Part shown: positions 59,400-64,000 of the stretch, one piece after another
Layout: every line of letters starts with the position of its first letter
How positions within the stretch are numbered: position 1 is the stretch's first letter
Source: Cacajao melanocephalus
Taxonomy: Eukaryota > Chordata > Mammalia > Primates > Pitheciidae
Direction: 5' to 3'
DNA: 64,000 nucleotides
NCBI GenBank assembly: GCA_963573385.1
Contig: CAUYLG010071813.1
Coordinates: 1 to 64,000, forward strand
The notes under the pieces: model-generated
Database searches by the model: none
What the model saw: the letters and a program-made list of their open reading frames with translations, nothing else
Told to the model about the DNA's origin: nothing
Program-made: the position numbers and the translations under genes

Positions 59400-61080
59400 C
59401 AACATCCCCCAAACAGCTAAGATCACCACAAAGTGCAAATAATGCCATGCATAACTCATGCCTTCAGCATTACTTAAAGACAGAGGCTATTACCAACTTC
59501 CAATTACCTGTAAGCAGAGAAACAGACACCAAATTTCAAAAAAAAACCTGAGCTCCAGCTACTCCAAGCAGAGAAGGATCAGGGGACAAAGAGTTAAGAG
59601 ACTCTGAAAAGAGGAGCATGGAAGAGAGACACAAACTAGACAAAACCTCCCTCCCCATCTCCTCAAGAAAGAAAAAAAATCTAAGTGCTAAAATACCCAG
59701 CACAGGTTGGAGGTTTGATATTTCACAGTATCAGCAACAGGGAAGTAGCTTGAAAGTGGGTGGGACTGGTAGTAGCAGCCTGATAGAAGCATGCTCCCAG
59801 GGGAGAAGGAGATAGAGACAATGTGGTCCCCTTAAAGAATGTAGCAATGACGGGAAAAAAAGAAGCAACAGAGGAAATCAAAGATCCTGCAGAAATGAAA
59901 GAGAACTACAAGGCAAGGCATGGCAACCTTGCCCTTTCCTTCCCCAACATCATCCATGGAATAAAATTCATTTTACTGCACAGGCTATAAAATGCTAGGA
60001 ATAGGAGAAAAAAAAAACCAACTGTACACAATGTTCCTGAAAAAAGAAAACAGAAAATAAAAATTCCCCCACAAAACATCAGTCAAGAAGCAGAAGACAG
60101 CGCTAACATAATACTTCAAACTGAATTAAATATCTCCAAATGAGCATCTTAGAAATACTTTTTACATTCTTAGAATTCGAAATTCAAAAACTAAGATTCC
60201 AAATGTGCAAAACACAGAAAGAAATGGAACAAGAGCTAATCAAGATCAAGACAAAAATAAAAGGAAAGGCAAAAAAAAATTCACTCAGAAATCGAGAATA
60301 AATTACAAAGTCCCCAATGGAATAGAAAAAGAATAATAAAGAATAATGAAAAAAGGCAGGTAAACAACTAAGATTAAAAACGAATAAAGAGGTAAAAGGG
60401 GGTATAGAGAAAGTAGTTGAAAATCAGAATAAAAAGAATATTCAATATATGTAATTGGAGTCCTTGAAGAAGAAACATGAAGCAATGAAACAGAACTAAC
60501 ATTTGAAACTATAATTCAAGAAAATGTTTTAGAAATAGAGAAAAGTCAAATCTATATATTGGACACACGATATACCTCAGAAAAATTATTCTACATGATC
60601 AACTCTAAAACATAGTCTAGAAAAACAAGCAGATCTTAAAGGCAATAAAAAAATTATCTGTGCTCCAGACAAAAAGAACAAGCAAGCAATAAGAAGAAAG
60701 TGAGGCTGACATATGACTTCTCAAGACAAATGCACAAAGCATGGAAACAGCAGAGCAGTATTTTCGATATACACAAAGAGAGAGAGAGAAGGAAGGAAGG
60801 ACGGAGGAGAGAGAGAGAAAGAGAGAAAGAAGCCAAGGATTGTATTTTATCACAAATATTTGCAATTAACTTTATTATTAAAACACTTCTACTAACCACT
60901 ATAGTTCTATGAATCCAGGCATCACACCCACTATTCCAGTATGATCAGCTCATACATCTTTTGTGAAAAAATGTTCTACCTCTGAAATTAGGTCTATGTA
61001 TATGACATATCTCAATGCCCATTCTAATGTCTAGTATTCTACCACAAAAAATAGGAAATATCTCTGACAAAAGAGTGAAT
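59400..61080 (+). mobile_element. HAL1 (half-L1), 5' region and ORF1
   Basis: From about 60450 the plus strand follows L1/HAL1 ORF1: 'ggagtccttgaagaagaaac', 'aactataattcaagaaaatg', 'ctccagacaaaaagaacaag', 'tgacatatgacttctcaaga'. Upstream AT-rich, adenine-rich sequence is consistent with the coiled-coil part and 5' UTR. HAL1 elements encode only an ORF1-like RNA-binding protein. The copy is full of stops. The outer boundaries are uncertain. Confidence 0.7.
60775..60835. repeat. GA/GGAA purine-rich microsatellite in HAL1
   Basis: Runs of GAGAGA and GGAAGGAAGGA on the plus strand. All purine apart from isolated C. Confidence 0.92.
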
Positions 61081-61082
61081 TA

Positions 61083-61446
61083 TAGAGGTTTGAATGTGTC
61101 CTCCAAAAATATGTGTAGGAAACTTAATCCCAGCTGCAACAGTGTTGGGAAGAGGAACCTACTGAGAGGCAACTAGGCTATCAGGATTCTGCCACCATGA
61201 ATGAATTGGTGCCATTATACATGGATTCTGTATGACAGTACAAGCTCAGCTTCCTTTTCTCTCTCTCACTCACTCTCTCTTGCCCTTCTATCTTCCACCA
61301 TCAAATGACATAGCAAGAAGACCCTTTTTGGATGCCAGCCCCTCAATACTGGACTTCTCAGCTTCCAAACCATAAGCCAGTGAATTTTTATTACAAAAGA
61401 CCTAGTCTCAGGTATTCTGTTATAGCAGCACAAACAGATTAAGACA
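61083..61446 (+). mobile_element. MaLR LTR (MLT1A/MSTD-like)
   Basis: 'gaggtttgaatgtgtcctcc', 'gatgccagcccctcaatact', 'gttatagcagcacaaacaga', ending 'ttaagaca'. It is the same type as 50579-50916. Confidence 0.9.
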
Positions 61447-61449
61447 GCT

Positions 61450-61865
61450 TGTTAGAAGAAAAACTTCAGACCAATTAAATTTAACAGAGTTTATCTGAGC
61501 AAAGAACAATTCATTAATCAGGCAGCACTTCGCACCAGAGGGGCACAGAGACCTCAGGTCAGTGGCATGAACGGTAAACCTTTGTAAGCTGAACATGAAA
61601 GCAGAAAAATCACCTAATTGGCCACAGCTAAGCATTTGCCTTATTTGGACATGGTCTAATCAGTTGGCAGCCTGTGATTGGTGGAAGCATGGCTGTTTGT
61701 CATTGCCTGAAACCTGGCGATTTGTTACAAAAAATATACTCTTGTGTTACATTTGGGTTTGTTTGCTAAGTTAGACTGTGGCTTGCTATGTAGAAACTCA
61801 AAGTACAGAGATAGCCTCAGGCTAATGATCTCCTGCTTATTTACTTTAACAAGCTAAGTGATCTT
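61450..61865 (-). mobile_element. Retroviral-type LTR, reversed, family unassigned
   Basis: 'aacagagtttatctgagcaa', 'gaacaattcattaatcaggc', 'catttgccttatttggacat' and 'ctcctgcttatttacttta' resemble a common reversed ERV LTR. It abuts the MaLR LTR. The class is not settled. Confidence 0.6.
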
Positions 61866-62232
61866 GAAGTATCATTGCTATGGAAATAGTTTTAACCTTC
61901 AGGTCCTTAGGGAATACTTTCTACTCACATACCCTTACTGCAAAATATTCTAGGGAGGAAGCTCCATTCTACCAAATAATGACAGAGAACTCTTTGGCAA
62001 AGAATGAAAATGAGGATGTAATATGTTTATTTGTATATCTAAATTGAAAAGTGAGGTCACTACGGTTGAGGACATGAATGGAAGAATAATGTGTAAACAT
62101 TATGTGTTCTGAGAAAGTAGAAAGTATGTGACTAAAATAAATGTCAGGAAAAGGAAGTTTTAAAAATAAAATAAGATCATTAATGGATGTATAGGTAATA
62201 AATGAGATTTAAGGAATACCATTTAAAACTGG
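61866..62232. other. AT-rich unassigned interval
   Basis: May be HAL1 3' sequence between LTR insertions. No feature recognised. Confidence 0.3.
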
Positions 62233-62800
62233 TGTGAAAGGCTGAATAATGACTTACAAAGATGTCCATGCTTAAGTCCTGAGACTTCTGACAATGTCAA
62301 GTTACACAGAAAAGTGGGTGTTATAGATAAGGCTCATGCCACAAGCCTTAAAAAATGATTATCCTCAATGATTCAGATGGGACTAATGTAATCACCTGGG
62401 CTCTTAAAAGTGAAATAAGAGGGCACAGGGTCAGTCAGAGAGATGTGACAACGGAAGAGGAGATAGGAGAGATTTGAAACATAAGAGGGGCTCAATCGGC
62501 CACTGACCCTGAAGATGGTGGAAGGGAGCTACATGCCAAGCAATATGGGCAGCATCTGGAAGCTGGAATGGCCCTCAGCTGACAGCTTGCAAGGAAAAGG
62601 CAACCTCAATTCTATAACCACAAGGAATGAATTCTGCCAGAAATCTGCATGAGCAAGGAAACAGATCGTCCCCTGGAGCCTCCAGAAAGGGTTGCATCCC
62701 TGATGAGACTGTGATCTTAGCCTGTAAGATAATAAATTTGTTTTAAGTCACTAAGTTTGTTGTCCTTTGTTTTAGCAGCAGTGGAAAACTAATAGAACTG
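62233..62800 (+). mobile_element. MLT1-type MaLR LTR, long form
   Basis: 'ggctgaataatgacttacaa', 'agatgtccatgcttaagtcc', 'taatgtaatcacctgggctc', 'gaagatggtggaagggagct' and 'cctggagcctccagaaaggg', ending 'ttttagcagcagtggaaaac'. Confidence 0.88.
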
Positions 62801-63061
62801 ACACACCAGAAAACAAACAAGAGAAAACTGTAAAAAGATACCAGTACCAAAGTAACCAAGTAAATTTAAATAAAAGCCTTCTTCACTACCAAAGCAAATT
62901 CTAAAAAGGAGCAAAGAAGATACAGCACATAAACAAGCATAGTATATATCACGCAGCACACACAGGAATTATAACCTAAACTGAAATACATAACCCCAAA
63001 CTGGAACCTAAGATAAAGAGATGAGCCTACATATATCAGTCATTTAAATAAGATTTTCAGG
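62801..63061. other. Adenine-rich interval before the L1
   Basis: Perhaps residual HAL1. No independent feature recognised. Confidence 0.3.
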
Positions 63062-64000
63062 CTCAAGGACCATCATGGCAGATGGGAGGCAGGACTACGT
63101 TGCAGCTCCAGACAGAGCAGTGTGCGGAGGCTTGCATTGTGAATTGAAGCTCGAGATCAACTGCAAGAACAAACAGCAATTCAAGAGGACGCACAGCTCC
63201 TGTGAAGGAAGCAGACTGCTCCTGCATGGCCCAGGAGACACCCCAAATACTTTGAGTCTCCCAACTACAGAAGTGGGAAAGGAGATCCTCCTCTCCCGAA
63301 CACATACATACCCTGGAGAAAGTGAAGGTCTGTTTGCAGGAGAAGTTTCTGACCTTACCTGGAGCTGACTCAATTTAGAGAGCTGAGAAAAATACAAGGG
63401 TTGAGGAAGCAGCAGGAAGGCACTGGGAGCTCACTGGGTCCCCAAGCAGCCCATTCCTGCCTGGCACCACAGGAATCCATAGGGTGGGTGGCCAGAGGAG
63501 CAGGGGTTAAAACTCCACAGGGAGAAAGAAATCTCTAGGTGAACTTTGTAACAATTTGAACTGGGCAAGAAGCCTCCTGGCCAGAACTCAGGGTAGGGCA
63601 CAAATCTGGTGGAGAACCGAGCCCTTTTCTTTCACAGCTGGAAGCTAGGTAGCCTGGGGCGAGATTTCAAGCCCATCTTGCCCACCACCTGGAAACAGAC
63701 TCGGGGATGGTGATGGGGGCACAGTGGGAGTGACACCAGCCCTTCAGTGTATGTGAGAGCTGGATGAGGCCTGTGACTGCTGGCTTTCCCCCACTTCCTT
63801 AACAACGTTCATGACTCAGCAGAGACAGCCATAATACTCCCAGGTACACAACTCCAGTGAACTGGGAATCCCACCCCCATCCTCCACAGCAGCCACAGCA
63901 AGATCCTCCTAAGGAGAGTCTGAGCTCAGACATGCCTATCCCTGACCCCACCTGATGGTCCTTCCCTACCCACCCGGGTAGCTGAAGACTAAGGACATAC
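63062..64000 (+). mobile_element. Primate L1 5' UTR, 5' end intact, runs off the window
   Basis: It begins 'ctcaaggaccatcatggcag', with a YY1-type CCATCATGGC near the start, where primate L1s carry their transcription start. It continues with 'agcagtgtgcggaggcttgc', 'gcaagaacaaacagcaattc', 'gacaccccaaatactttgag' and 'gaaggcactgggagctcact'. This is the 5' UTR of an older L1PA/L1PB-type element. ORF1 and ORF2, if present, lie beyond base 64000. Open frames at 63063-63397 are UTR artefacts. Confidence 0.92.

Noticed and set aside
63063..63397. Overlapping frames of 80-100 codons on both strands
   Set aside because: They sit in an L1 5' UTR, which is GC-richer and known to hold incidental frames.

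Overview
The window is primate, almost certainly human, intergenic or intronic DNA. It is AT-rich and made largely of interspersed repeats of clearly different ages. About 16 Alu copies (J, S and Y-like, several with clean target-site duplications) and primate L1 3' ends sit on top of older L1M, L2, MIR, L3/CR1-like, hAT-Charlie, Tigger-like, MaLR (THE1/MST/MLT1) and class I endogenous retroviral LTR sequence. I found no intact protein-coding gene, no exon I could defend, and no tRNA, rRNA, snRNA or CRISPR array. Every long open frame I examined lies in a repeat, in a microsatellite, or has no recognisable product.

Layout. 0-7 kb: an L1 ORF2 endonuclease fragment (minus), MER5A, an old L1ME 3' UTR (minus) and a long L2 (plus) carrying two Alus. 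7-15 kb: a Tigger-like element, then a class I LTR (minus) that directly abuts a polypurine tract. It is followed by about 6.7 kb of AT-rich, probably proviral or captured sequence, split by an Alu and a 1.9-kb L1, and containing a decayed reading frame I cannot identify. 15-22 kb: Alus, MIRs, an L3/CR1-like piece, an MST LTR, a second long L2 with nested L1M, Alu and inverted L2 tail, then MER5 and MLT1. 22-28 kb: an L1ME interrupted by a two-LTR THE1/MST provirus, itself interrupted by an 800-bp class I solo LTR. Next comes a reverse MaLR LTR containing MER30 and an Alu-in-Alu. 29-36 kb: an LTR inside an LTR, Alus, a CpG-richer single-copy patch near 34.3 kb, and MLT1. 36-45 kb: several L1 3' ends on both strands, a 49-bp three-copy tandem repeat, and a repeat-poor stretch at 42.4-43.6 kb. 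45-58 kb: MIRs, an L2 tail, a 365-bp TA/CA/TG alternating microsatellite with a 34-bp higher-order unit, L1M blocks with nested LTR, MER1 and Alus, and a Tigger-like element. 58-64 kb: an Alu, a HAL1 with three LTR insertions, and finally the 5' UTR of a primate L1 running off the right edge.

Nothing here works as a genetic system. The positive content is a readable insertion chronology, a few candidate single-copy regulatory patches, several short tandem duplications, and one unexplained decayed reading frame. Subfamily names come from recall of consensus sequences, not from a database search. Boundaries are good to a few bases where a target-site duplication is given and to roughly 10-50 bases elsewhere.
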